Shown: positions 46,401 through 57,668 of the stretch, in pieces
How positions within the stretch are numbered: the stretch's first letter is position 1
Layout: the number at the start of each line of letters is the position of its first letter
Assembly: GCA_946122785.1 (NCBI GenBank)
Contig: CAMGYJ010000003.1
Span: 372,001 to 436,000 of the forward strand
DNA from: Linum tenue
Lineage: Eukaryota; Streptophyta; Magnoliopsida; Malpighiales; Linaceae
Direction of reading: 5' to 3'
DNA: 64,000 bases
Translations under genes and position numbers: made by a program
The notes under the pieces: generated by a model
What the model was told of the DNA's origin: nothing
The model's database searches: none
Seen by the model: the letters and a program-made list of their open reading frames with translations, nothing else

Positions 46401-48230
46401 GACGTACATGTTAACTAATAATTACTCATGTTCCAACAACACCATTATGTAAGATGTTACCCCACTTGCATAGAATACTTAGTTTGTGATAAGAAATGAA
46501 TATTATAAATTTGTGATAATGGTGAAATGCAATACATGGCAAGATTAATCATTTAGTCTTGTCAAGTCTTGTCTCTTGCTGACTTAGTTTTCATGCGTTA
46601 TCTTCGGCCTATCTCTCTTTTATTTCCATTCTCATGTAGGGGTGAACATAAAAAATATGAAAACTGGTCATGTGGTCAAACTCGTCAATCCAAACCGATC
46701 TAATCTAATCGTGAGACAATTAGGTTTATATATTGTCACGAGTAAATAGTTATAAGTATATACACAATATGTGCACTGGTTGTTAAAATTGAGTGGTGTC
46801 TCTCTTACCGCGAGAAAATTTCTTCATATGTAAAAAGTACGAGTTCCAATATTACCTTGAATATAAGTTGTAGCAACTGCTGGAAAGGATATCATGAAAT
46901 TGTAGAAAGTATGAGTTCATATGTAGAAAGTACGAGTTCCAATATTACCTTCAATGTAAGCTGTAGCAACTGCTGGAAAGGATATCATGAAATTGTGCAT
47001 ATCTAGAATAATACAATGTTGCTGACCAATGCAAGATTTTTTTTTTGTGTGTGAGTATTTTTTAATTGTTGCTTTCCTACCATGGTTATTTCTTCTCCAT
47101 ATTGGCTGTATGTGCAAAAGCGGTATACAAATGAATCAAAATAACACTCCTGAAATTGGTAGACTATAAAGAACTAAAACCGACTCGTCCAACCCACCTA
47201 CAACCCTATTCTCATGTGAAATTTTCCACTGTAATGTTATTTGTAGCTCATTTAGTCCATTTTCATGGTTGCTTCCTTTCAAGTTTCCAAGAATAGGGCT
47301 AGACTTTGTCAAGAACTGGTAGGAAAGAATTGGATTGAAGGCGTGATTAATCACTCTCCTTAGAGTGTTATTTGCCCCCACTACAAATTGTTGGTAGGCT
47401 CTAGCAAACCACCCCAGGAGTCCCTTCAATTTTAAGTCTGGAAGGAGCAATCTTGCAAACTTCTGTGTTTATGAAATAGAGAAGGAAAACGGGAAGAATA
47501 AGTAATCTCTCGTATTAAAAGAGTAATGATACTCATCTATTTATAGTTGTGAAAACTGGAAGTTAACTTCCAAAGAGTCACATCCTTTCACAGAAAAAGG
47601 TAGTTACATTTCCCAAAAGGACACATCCTTTCACACAAAAAAAAGGAAAGTTACATTTATGGAAGGACACTTCTTTTCACTATATTCAAATGTTAATTAA
47701 TATAAAAATTAATTAATTAAACTGTCAAAAGACTCAAATCTTATACTTTCCTTCTCCCATCAATGTGGTATTACAACTCTATTGACTAACTCTAACAGAC
47801 TTTTTGCTTTTCCATGTTAGTTTTGCAGATATATTTGTAGTTTAGTCTATGGAATGCTTGGTGAATTTAGCATATAAGATATTGCTAGTAAGGTGACGCT
47901 ATTTGGAACATAAATGAACTAACATTTAATTGATGACACCTAAATTCTAATTCTCCAAACTCAAATCATAAGATCAAGTTTATAAAAAACAACAATCAAT
48001 AATTATTTTGATTCATCGAAATACTTTAAGTAATCCCAATAACCAAATTGTATGCATATATTTTACTTCAAGTACACCTAACCTTCCTCGTCATATAAGA
48101 AACTAATAATACAAATACTGGTAATATTTTGAACTTATCGGATATAAAAATGGAATAGAATGATCAGTGGCATTATTTTATATGGAGAAGAATATAATCA
48201 CTTCCCCTCATTCATATTCGACATAATCAA
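46401..48230. other. spacer and 3' flank of the receptor-like gene
   Basis: It contains a ~93 bp tandem duplication at 46825-47010 (units with AAAGTACGAGTTCCAATATT). Sequence near 47540-47690 has related short repeats (CACATCCTTTCACA). No gene is recognised. The minus-strand frame at 47136-47450 lacks an ATG and known motifs. Confidence 0.45.
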
Positions 48231-51200
48231 CTATTTATGAAGTTCCCAGACCTTGTACCTAGTTGGCACATGAAGATGGTCCACCACAAAATAATAACAA
48301 GTAGTTATGGTGACCCCAACATAATAAAACCATGCTTGTTTCCAATATGGATTTACATATAGAACACTAGCAATTATTAGCAACACCATGATAAAAGACA
48401 CTCCACTACTCGCATAGAAACTCTCCATATCAATAAATCCATCTTCTCCATCATCATAGCCATCATCAGAAGTTGTCGGCCTTAATGGTGTTAGCAGTGG
48501 TAATGTGCAATTGAGAAATAGGTTTCCTTGGTAGCTATTTTCGTCAAATGTACTAAATTGTGCAATCTTCTGAGGACAATTACCAGACAAATTGTTATAA
48601 GCCACACTAAAAGAGGATAGAGAATGCAACTCAGTGAGTTGAAGAGGAATCACCCCACTCAAATTATTATGAGAAAGATCCAAACTCTCAATTTGCGACA
48701 TGTTTGCAATGGTGGGTGGGATGGGTCCTGTGAACTTGTTGTATGACAAATTGAGGACTTTGATGTTACCCAAATGGCCGATTTGAAGAGGGATATCGCC
48801 AGTGAGATTGTTACTGGAGAAATCCATGCCAGAGATTAACTGGAGAGGCACCCCTTGTAAGTATATAATAATGTCTTAGTGACAAACTCCATATCATGAT
48901 TAGGTTTGGAGAATGCAACTCGTGCATTGCAATTGATGATATTTGATGTGAATATTTTGGAGGTAAGATGACCAGATAGATGATTGTGAGAAAGGTCAAT
49001 CAACTTTGAATTCTCCAAGCAAAATGATACTGGAACCTCTCCATGAAACTGGTTGTCATTCAACAAAATATAACTCAGTCGAGGTAGCCTAGAAATCCAT
49101 TCTGCGATTGTGCCTGTGAAACGATTGTGACTGAGATCCAAGACACCTAACCAGTATCCTGTATAGTTAGTGCTGCTGCTAGCACTAAAATCCCCAAGTT
49201 GATAAGATAAATTGGTGGTTAAGGTTCCTCCTAGTTGATTTCTGGACAAGTAAACTTCTTGCATCCATGGTGAAACGAAACCTGGTGGCAGATTTCCTGA
49301 AAGCTTATTCTTTGAAAGGTCAAGGATGGAGAGCATCGGTAGATCCCAAATCTCTTTAGGAATCTCACCAGTGAGTTGATTGTTTCTAGCTTCCAATATG
49401 TGAAAAAAGGAACAATTTGACAATTGTGGTGGTATTTTCCCGAAGAATTTATTACCAGATAAGGATAAAGATTCTATGTTGGGGAAAATTGTGCAGATGT
49501 TAGGTGGAATGGGACCCGAAATGAAGCCATTGTTGGAGATATCTAAATCCATTAGGTTTTTGTGAGGATGGATTGGAATTTGGAAATGCCCTGAGAGTGA
49601 ACAATTGAGAAGATAAAAAACTTTCAAGTTTGTGTTGTTAGCTGGAAACCACGATAGGAACCCAATATCTCCCTTCATTTCGACTTTCGACATGCGTAAA
49701 TAGAGCAAGTTGGTCTGATGGTAGAGAAATTCAGGAAAAGGGCCAACATATCCACCACCACCACCACCGTCACTTGGTGAAGATAAATCCAGTTCTATCA
49801 GTTGGAATAGTGGTTTACCCTGTTGTACCGGAGTATGGTGGTCACCATGTTGTCTACAAATATCCGCAGAAAACCTTAGGAGACAAGAATGGTTGAAGAA
49901 AGGGGAGAGAGAGATTGGAATCCGGATCAGATTTCCGTAGATGGTAATCTCCACAAGGGACACGAGATGCGGAATAGGAGACTCAGAGATATCCCCCGAA
50001 ATTTCATTATTGACCATACTCAAGGATCGGAGAGAGGTCAAATTTGATAGACATTGTGGCAACTCGCCCCACAAATTATTATCCGTGAAGTCTAGTTGTC
50101 GGAGACGCAGTAAGTTGCAAAAAGCTGCATCATAGCAAGACTTGCCTAATTAGAGCTACACTTATATACTGTTATACATGCATAACATATTGTAAAAGAG
50201 GAAGAAGCAAGAGGTGAAGCATCATACCTTTGGGAATGGTGGAATTGAGGCTCGAGCCTTGAATCGACAAATAGGTAAGATTCGTCATTACTGTGCCAAT
50301 GGTTTCAAGGAAGTTGTTGCTTGGAAAGGAAGAATCAAATATCCTCAAACTTTCCAAATGTGGCCATCCTACACATCCATATCCAACAACCGATTATTAT
50401 TAGGAATTGAAATAATTAGGGTATTTGATCTAATTGCTATTGTCTATATTGGTATTGGGTAATGATCCAAATGGATCCATATGCCCTCTTTATGGTTTTG
50501 GGTTTGAGTTGGGCCCAACTTGATCAACTCATTTGGGCCTGACCCAAATGAATCTATTTCGATGGAGTTGATTGTACACACAAAAAGACAATATCGATCA
50601 TATCACTAATTGTCGTCAACCCAATTCACACATCCAGAATTGATACTTTTACATTACTATTATTTTTTTTCCATAGCAAAGACAAGAAAAAAATCTCATT
50701 AGGATTTGTTATCCATTTTCTTTTTTGGTACCCAACACAATAGGTCTAATTTAAACCGCTAAAAAAATTAGGTACAACCCAAAATGATACACTCAAATTC
50801 GATTTGAGGCATAATGAATTGAGTTGGACATGTCTATTTTCCCATCGCTAATTATTATAGTTAATTGTATTCTTTACCATTACTAGCTTTTGCATGGATT
50901 TTTTTTTATATATATTGGTGACCGTTTTATTAATAACATAGAAGGGGAAGAAAATCATATTTAATTGTCAAGAATCAGTTGATCTCAATTATAGATCATA
51001 TATATCATTTACTAACACACTCTCTCAAGTCTCAAACAAAAGCCACTCATATAAGTCTGAAATTTGCACAGGTCCGGATACCATGTACTTTTAACATAAC
51101 ATATGAAGGTTATTGGGAGTCAAATAGAAAACCTCTCTCTTACAGAAGGCTCTCATACCATGTCAAAAACCGGTTAATCCCAATACCTCGCGAGTTGTAA

Positions 51201-51715
51201 GAAAAAAAAAAGTTAATTATGGATCATATAAGAGAAAAGTATAATGCACAGCAAATTAATCATAACATAAGAGTGCTGGTTAGACTAGTGGGAGAGGAGA
51301 AATAATAATAACCTTTATTCTTCTCCATGCAACCAAGGATATGAAAGCTATACACAGAAAGCACTCTCAGCTCTTGGAAGCGCAGAAGTGAACAAGAATC
51401 CAACAACGGTTCTGTTCTTGAGCTGGTGGCATTATAGTCAAAACCGCCAAGATTGAGCTCAGTTACTCTCCTTGTGGCAGGATCGCAGCCAACTCCATGC
51501 CATTGACAGCAGTCTTCATTACTGTTTTCAACCGATCCGCCGCTCAGCTTAATTGGATCGTAGAGCGAGGAATTCAGCTGAAGGAGACCGATTCTCTCGT
51601 CCTCCCGACAGCCATTACAGCCCTTCCACTTTGGAATCGTAACCAGAACCAATATGAACGACACAAATATGAACCATGTCGAATGGGACACTGAATATGA
51701 TCTTCCTAACCTCAT
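48231..51715 (-). CDS. LRR receptor-like protein, 3 exons, one-base frameshift
   Basis: Exons are 51715-51313, 50368-50228 and 50124-48231, with GT-AG introns and consistent phases. Exon 1 gives a signal-type hydrophobic start (WFIFVSFILVLVTIPKW) and an LRR N-terminal cap (CREDERIGLLQLNSSL, NEDCCQWHGVGCD). Exons 2-3 hold about 15 plant-type LRRs (RLRQLDFTDNNLWGELP, ESLDLSHNNLSGVIP). Then come an acidic spacer (DGYDDGEDGFIDMESFY), one membrane helix (VSFIMVLLIIASVLYVNPYW) and a short tail, with no kinase. Such proteins sense pathogen or developmental signals with co-receptor kinases; the ligand is unknown. At 48845-48848 a G run is one base short, shifting YTYKG out of frame with VPLQLISGMDF. 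Either the allele is dead or the base call is wrong. Intact length would be about 812 residues, short for the family. Confidence 0.85.
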
Positions 51716-53042
51716 TTTTGGAAACTTGTTTGTTTCTGAAGAGATTGTTATTGTAATTAGCTTGGGTTATCTATTTGTTATATATATCTCTAAGTCGTCG
51801 GCCGAGCGTATCAATTACTTCGTTGAGTCAAGCCACCAATGAAGGGCAATGCGTGTTCGAACTTTTGTGAGTCCACTAATCTCTCTAGGCCTCAATTTTT
51901 TCCACAAAGTACATGTATATGATGCTTTGTAGTAGGGGTGGCTATACGGTCCGATCCGGTTAAATTGGACCAAATTGATCCGGTCTCAGTCCGATCTTTT
52001 CGGGAATATAAGGACCAAAAATTGGATTAGATACACTTCGGTCTTGATCCGGTCCGGTTTTGACCTGGTCCGGTCCCAATTTGATTTTGATTTTAGATTG
52101 AGCTTGTGGGAATTTGAGTGTTGGGGTCTCTTATCCGGGTTTTTTTACCTAAAATCTAAGCTCGAATATGAGATTGGATTGTTTGCTATCCGGTCCCAGT
52201 CCGGTCCCGGTCCGGGTTATACGGTCCAATTTCGGGAAAAACCAAACAGTCCTTGACCAAATTGCCAGCCCTACTTTGTAGCGTCAAAAAGAGTCTACGA
52301 AAAAAACAGCTAGAACCCTCCAAGTCAATCTTAATATGGATTAGAATTAATGTTTATATAGGAAGTTTATGATATGCACCATAATCATCCTTATAATTAG
52401 TCATGAAAGAGTTTAAAAATGTAACATTTGCGGAGTATTTGTTAAGATTTACAAATTATTTGATAACCATCTACAAATGACAATATAATGATGTATTCTA
52501 TGCACCCAAAATTCAGCGTATATAACAGATGCATCATCTATTTTTTTTAAGATAAGTAGTAGTTGATTGACAAGTACGTAACCCGATAATAATGAAGTTA
52601 AGATTGAAATCCATCTTTACCATGTTTTCTGTGTGTTAATTTTTGGGTTCTATTCCGAACCTAAAGTAGGTGACGAGCCCAGGTGGATCCCTTTGCCTCC
52701 ACCCATGCGCCCAAGAGTCTGAGCTAGTGACGACCGCTTCTCAGTCTCCCACTTCTTTCCTCTTTACCAGCTCTTGCCTAGTCGGCTAAGAGTCCACTGT
52801 CTCTCCCACAGCTAGCTCCTCTTTGGAGGAATCCTAGTTTTTCGACACCCGAGGCTTAAGATTTGCTCCGTTACTAAGATCATTTCCCTCAACCGTATGA
52901 TTTTGCAACATTATGGTCCATGGATATCGTCCCCATACCTGGCCTACCAATTACTGAAATCTTGTTACTCTTGTTGATGGTGTTCTAGAAAGATAAATGT
53001 ATAAAATGTTAGAAAGAGAATCAAAGTTCAAACAATTTTAAA
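51716..53042. other. promoter side of the receptor-like gene and spacer
   Basis: Aside from the MITE at 51933-52273, which lies about 220 bp upstream of the start codon, no gene is recognised. Confidence 0.4.
51933..52273. mobile_element. hAT-type MITE, GGTCCGGT-rich family
   Basis: Termini are TAGGGGTGGCTATACGGTCC and AATTGCCAGCCCTA, with a perfect 8 bp duplication CTTTGTAG (51925-51932 and 52274-52281). It is 341 bp, a shorter relative of 26410-26856. Confidence 0.9.
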
Positions 53043-53280
53043 TAGGGGTGGCAGTTCGGTTATTTCGGTTATAACCGGTAACTGATCGATCGGTTATCGG
53101 TTAACCGAAATAACCACTCCTCCTATAAAAAACCGCCCAAAATAGGCTTCGGTTCCTCGGTTATCTCGGTTATTGGTTAACCAAACCACTTTTAAGACAA
53201 AAAACTATTTCGTCCAGCCTCCGATAACCGATCGAAGTTCGGTTACTTAGGTTACCGGTTAGTGGATATTCCCAACTCTA
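53043..53280. mobile_element. hAT-type MITE, GGTTATCGGTTAACCG family
   Basis: It begins TAGGGGTGGCAGTTCGGTTA and ends ATATTCCCAACTCTA, with repeated CGGTTA/TAACCG inside. No convincing target duplication is readable, so the right end may be degraded. Confidence 0.5.
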
Positions 53281-54020
53281 ATCAAATTTCGCCCTAGGAT
53301 TTTTACCCGTCACTGTCGTTCGCCCTGGGAATCGTCGCTGTTCGCCCTGGGAGTTGCCGGCGACGACCTTCCGGCTCCTTCCTCGACCGAGAAGAACCCA
53401 ACAGGAGAAAAATCCCCCGTGTCGTCGACGGGCGGAGCAGAGCAAGGGTTAGTGGATTGGAAGCTGCGCTCGCGAGTTCTTGTGCGTTCACCCATGGGAG
53501 GATTGCCTCTGTAGAGCGGATTAGAGGATTGGGTCTTCTCGTTGGTCATTCGTACAGCGCCGGTCGATTGTGGTGTCTGCCGTTGGATTGAAGACGGAGG
53601 GAGACGAAGAGGTGGGCGGCGTCGAATCCCTTCTTCCTACTAGGGTTCGTGCCGACGGCTGTGCGATGACAAATTAGGAGGCCGACGTCGAAGCCCTTCT
53701 TCCTTCTCGAGTTCGCAGTGAAGATAGTGCGACGGCAGAGGAGGAGCCCGGCATCGAATCCCTTCTTCCCCCACGAGTTTGCGGCGGCGACCGTGCGACG
53801 ACAGAGCAAGGGCTAGGGCGAGGGGCGTAGCAGAAGGAAATTAGGGATTGAGGGCAGCTGTTGCAGTTTAGTGATTGGAGGTAGTATCGTCTCTTTGGTA
53901 AGGTTAGGGCATTAAATTTTAAAAAGTTAGGGCGTTAAATAGGATTTCAGATTTTAAATGACCACCTTCTTGCTATGTATAGTCGTAAAAACTTTCGACA
54001 TCATTTCTACTATCCGATAT
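53281..54020. repeat. GC-rich spacer with a ~66 bp minisatellite
   Basis: Three ~66 bp units lie at about 53595-53800, each containing CGAATCCCTTCTTCC-like sequence. On the minus strand they read as a repeating KKGFDxGLLxCRRT peptide, but no protein family is recognised. Confidence 0.55.
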
Positions 54021-54390
54021 TTAATGCTCGGGATTTTACCAGAAATAGCACGTTTTAAAAAAATTTACAAAAATAGCATCCAGCCAAAAATATTTACAAA
54101 AATAGCACCCTTTTTTATGGACTGCACCTCTAAGGTGCGTTTTACATATAAACCGCATCTCTAAGGTGCAGTTTATTATCCTGGGCCAAAACCGCATCTT
54201 GGCCAAGCGGTTTCAGGTCTGACCTACAAAAATCGCTTGGCCGAGGTGCGGTTTTGGGCCGACCTAGCAAAACCTCACCTTGGAGATGCGGTTTTGCCAC
54301 ACAAACCGCACCCCCCCAAGTGCGGTTTGTGTGTCAATAATTTTGCGACACCAAACAAGCAGCCATGCAGATTCACAGACGTGGGGCTGC

Positions 54391-54585
54391 ATGGCAGATG
54401 AAAAACGCACCTCTAAGTGGAAAAAGGGAATTCATAACGAAATGGATCAAAGTGGAAGACCACCACGAGGCCCAAGACGATGTTCAATATGCAAAGTTCC
54501 AGGACATGATAAACGAAGATGTCCGGGATTGATTGGTCTGCAAAATCCGGGTGCTGATGTGCCGGACTCAGCTAATGCGACATAG
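54391..54585 (+). pseudogene. MULE-transposase-like zinc-knuckle tail
   Basis: An ATG at 54391 opens 64 residues ending in PRRCSICKVPGHDKRRCPGL, a C-x2-C-x4-H-x4-C zinc knuckle of the type found at the end of Mutator-like transposases and FAR1-related proteins. The frame is open further upstream. No catalytic domain remains. It may be the last exon of a lost transposase. Confidence 0.6.
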
Positions 54586-54671
54586 TTTGCGATTATCATT
54601 TTTCAAGCTAGTTGAGACTCTTACTTTGCAAGTAATTGTGTATTGTTGATTGAACGATTTGGGATAATATC

Positions 54672-54884
54672 AAGATAAGAGGAATAGTTCCAAGGACATA
54701 GAAATAAAAACAAATTGAAACAACACTCAATTAAATAAACTAAGATAATAGGAATAGTTCCAAGTACATAGAAATAAAAATCAAATTGAAACAACACTCA
54801 ATTAAATAAACTAAGATAAGGGGAATAGTTCCAAGTACATATAATTTAAATTCAACTCAAAATACATCTCAAGGAAGTCCACGA
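54672..54884. repeat. ~71 bp tandem repeat
   Basis: About 2.5 units each contain GGAATAGTTCCAAG and ATTGAAACAACACTCAATTA, starting near 54672, 54743 and 54814. It lies within the Mutator-like element. Confidence 0.8.
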
Positions 54885-55150
54885 GCTTCATCGGAATCCA
54901 CGGTTTTCTTGCTCCTTGTATGATGGCCGACGGGAGTAACAACAGTTGGTTGCGTTGGCAAGTTTTGAATGGCCGAGGTAGTGTGGCGCTCGTCGGTGCT
55001 GTGTCGGCGGAGAGGCGGCGCTTCCGGGGTCGAGCGGGGGACATTCGCGCTCATACGGTGAGGAGTAGGAGGCCACTGCTGATGAGGGCGAGTCAATGGG
55101 TTGAATTCGTGGTGCGCTGTCGTGGAGGAACCATCATGCCAAGTACCCGA

Positions 55151-55345
55151 TGATGTTTGGCGGGGAGATGGGGGTAGACCGGGCGGGAATCGTAGTATGT
55201 TTGGCGGGGAGATGGGGGGTAGACCGGGCGGGAATCATAGTATGTTTGGCGGGGATCGTTGTATGAGATCGGGGTGGGATCATATGGGAATCGTAGTATG
55301 TTTGGCGGGGATCGTTGTATGAGACCGGTGCAATCCATGGCATAT
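55151..55345. repeat. PMD-gene minisatellite
   Basis: Short GC-rich units containing CGGGAATCRTAGTATGTTTG and GGCGGGGA are repeated three to four times within the C-terminal part of the PMD pseudogene. Confidence 0.75.
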
Positions 55346-56199
55346 GCTCCCAAGCCCAAAATTGGACGATGAACATTGCGCCGCCGACCTCCCTCACATC
55401 TTTTAGAGACGCATTGCACAAATTGTGGTAGATATTAGCTAGCCAAGCGGATGCCCAGCTATACTCCCCCATCTCCTCCCAACTACCGAGGATGATCCTA
55501 AGCCATCCACAGGTAAGGAGATTGCTTGATTTTTTGGAGAAGAACACTCCTCCGATCATGCCTATGAGATAGACACGAGCATATCTTTCCTTCTTATCCT
55601 CCGGACTTTCCTCGGTTAGGAGATGACTCTCGTAATGGTCTCTAAAATACTTCGTCAACCAAGTAATTGAGACTGGGTGTTTCCTCATTGGTGGCAAGGA
55701 TCGGTCGCATCAACGCACCCCTTGACTGGTAATTTCACTCCCAAAACACTGTGGATGAAATGAACCCAACCGGGCATACCGTCACGATCCTCGGGGGATG
55801 ATCACTCACGACCACCGGTTTGTCGTCGATGGGCAGATGGGTTAGGATGGCGACATCCTTTAGCGTGATGGTGGCCTCTCCTTCTCTAAAGTTGAAACAA
55901 TGGGTCTCCTTTCTTCATCTCTCAACTAATGCGGTGATGAGTTGGCGATCGACTTTGAAGCCATTAAAATGCCTAATCGGGTCCAATCTTGCCCTTTTGA
56001 GAAAGGACAAGATAGCTGGGTGGAATAGGAGCACATTGGTCGTACCCCTGTAGCGGAGTATTGTTTGTGCCTCCTAGCAAAAATTTACATGTTAATTATT
56101 ATATATTAGTAAGGGTTTTTTTCTTATAACTAAATTAATTAAATTAAATTATTTAACTTCAAGCAGAATTTTATTATCATAAAAATACATTTCATATAA

Positions 56200-56410
56200 T
56201 TAATATAATAACATTCTAAATCAATAATAATTTAAAGAGATACAATCATATTATCATAAAACAAACATCTTAAATTAATTAACATAATAACATTCTAAAT
56301 GAATAATAATTTAAAGAGATACATACATATTATCATAAAACAAACATACTAAATTAATTAACATAAATAACATTGTAAATGAATAATAATTTAAAGAGAA
56401 ACATACATAT
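56200..56410. repeat. ~82 bp AT-rich tandem repeat
   Basis: Nearly three units share ATAACATTCTAAATGAATAA, AATTTAAAGAG and TATCATAAAACAAACAT. They lie in the intron-like part of the PMD gene. Confidence 0.8.
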
Positions 56411-57668
56411 TCGAATGTTTGAAATTAATAAAATTCATTTTGTACAAATAAAAATAAATTGTATTGGTTGTTTGGTAATAATTTAATCGTATTGGTTGTT
56501 TTAAATAATTTAATTGAATACAGAGCAACACTCGTTAGACTCTTAGAAGAGGTATACATCTTCTTAGAAACGCAGTCTTTTTGACAGAAAAAGGGGGGAT
56601 CCGAGGATCTCTTAATACCCGGTTTTCCAAGGGAATGGGAGGATATGATAATCGCTTAAAACCCCATTTCCTTAGACGTGCATCTCTTTATAAAGAGTCG
56701 AAGTAAGTGGCGCTATGTATTCGATTAAATTATTGAAAACAACCAACACGATTAAAAATTCAACATTAATTTATTTTATATTCCACCAAATACATTAACA
56801 AAATAAAAGAAGGACAAATGGTGAAGAATTGTATGTACCGGGTGATCGTTCCAAACATCCCTTGACCGATGGTTGGGTTGGTCGTACAAGTCGGTTGGAT
56901 CCAACGGTCCTTGCTCGAGATAATACCGTTGGTTGTATTATATCCACGTCGTCCCCAACCTACGAGAAAATAACAACGAGGTTAGTACATAGATTAATTA
57001 AAAAGCTTATAACAACAACAAAAATTAAACCAGAATAATGAGTACGTACCGCTAGAAATTCATCAACATAAACTCCCTCTCCTTGCCACCAATCGGTCAT
57101 TTTTTCCGGAAATTCGGACAGAGATTCGGCTCGGCTCGGTGGGTTTTGAGGAAAAAACCAAAATTCTGACAGAGATTCGGCTCGGCGGCTTTTGAGGAAA
57201 AAACCTAAGAAATGTTTTCTGATGGCAGATCGGACTTAGCTGCAACCAACAGACCACTATTTCCTAGACTTTTGGGAGGGGAGGGTTTAGAGAGATAAAT
57301 TCTAGAGAGAGAAGGAAGAATGGGTTGTGGTGTGAAGAAATGAGAGGGGAAGGGGGGGGGGGGTATTTATACTTATCAGACCGCACCCTTCAGGGGCGGT
57401 CTGGTAATTTTCCCCTCGCAGAAACCGCTCCCTTCCGATGCGGTTGCGAGTCACGAGGCGCTGACCGCTCCTTGGCGCGGATCGCTCTGCTGGGCCGTGG
57501 TCCAACGTCCGATCGCTTCTCCATCCAACGGTTTTGAAGACCGTTCTGCAGAGAAAGCACACGCGGTTCGCGTGCTGACGTGGAATGGAACGCACCCCTA
57601 AAGTTCGGTTGGGTGCTAGTTTTATAATTTTTTTTAACGTGCTATTATTGGAAAAATCCTTAATGCTC

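Larger units (their letters stand above)
55134..57100 (-). pseudogene. plant mobile domain (PMD, MAIN-like) gene
   Basis: Minus-strand exons can be traced. 57100-57050 reads MTDWWQGEGVYVDEFLA, followed by a GTACGT donor. A second exon near 56920-56840 carries GPLDPTDLYDQPNHRSRDVW. A third, from about 56074, reads EAQTILRYRGTTNVLLFHPA, LDPIRHFNGFKVDRQLITAL, then a stop at the tryptophan expected after VER, then GEATITLKDVAILTHLPIDD. A frame change leads to KERYARVYLIGMIGGVFFSK, GEYSWASAWLANIYHNLC and VGGAMFIVQFWAWEHMP. This is the PF10536 plant mobile domain, found in MAIN/MAIL proteins and in transposons. Mobile versions are of unknown function. The C-terminus runs into a minisatellite (55151-55345) encoding PARSTP repeats. 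The stop and shifts indicate a dead copy. Confidence 0.8.
54030..57659. mobile_element. Mutator-like element carrying a plant-mobile-domain gene
   Basis: Inverted termini read GGGATTTTACCAGAAATAGC at the left and (reverse complement) GGATTTTTCCAATAATAGC at the right, extending through AGCACGTT and an A-rich stretch to about 50 bp. A perfect 9 bp duplication TTAATGCTC flanks it (54021-54029 and 57660-57668), as expected for Mutator-like elements. The 3.6 kb interior holds a zinc-knuckle ORF (plus strand), a broken PMD gene (minus strand), three tandem repeats and repeated AACCGCACC-type words near both ends. Confidence 0.88.

Noticed and set aside
47136..47450. 104-codon minus-strand frame (LLGWFARAYQQF)
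   Set aside because: It begins at a non-ATG codon and matches no family I know; composition does not differ from spacer.
53546..53809. repeating KKGFDxGLL peptide on the minus strand
   Set aside because: The periodicity comes from a 66 bp minisatellite; no known protein repeat fits, and there is no supporting gene structure.
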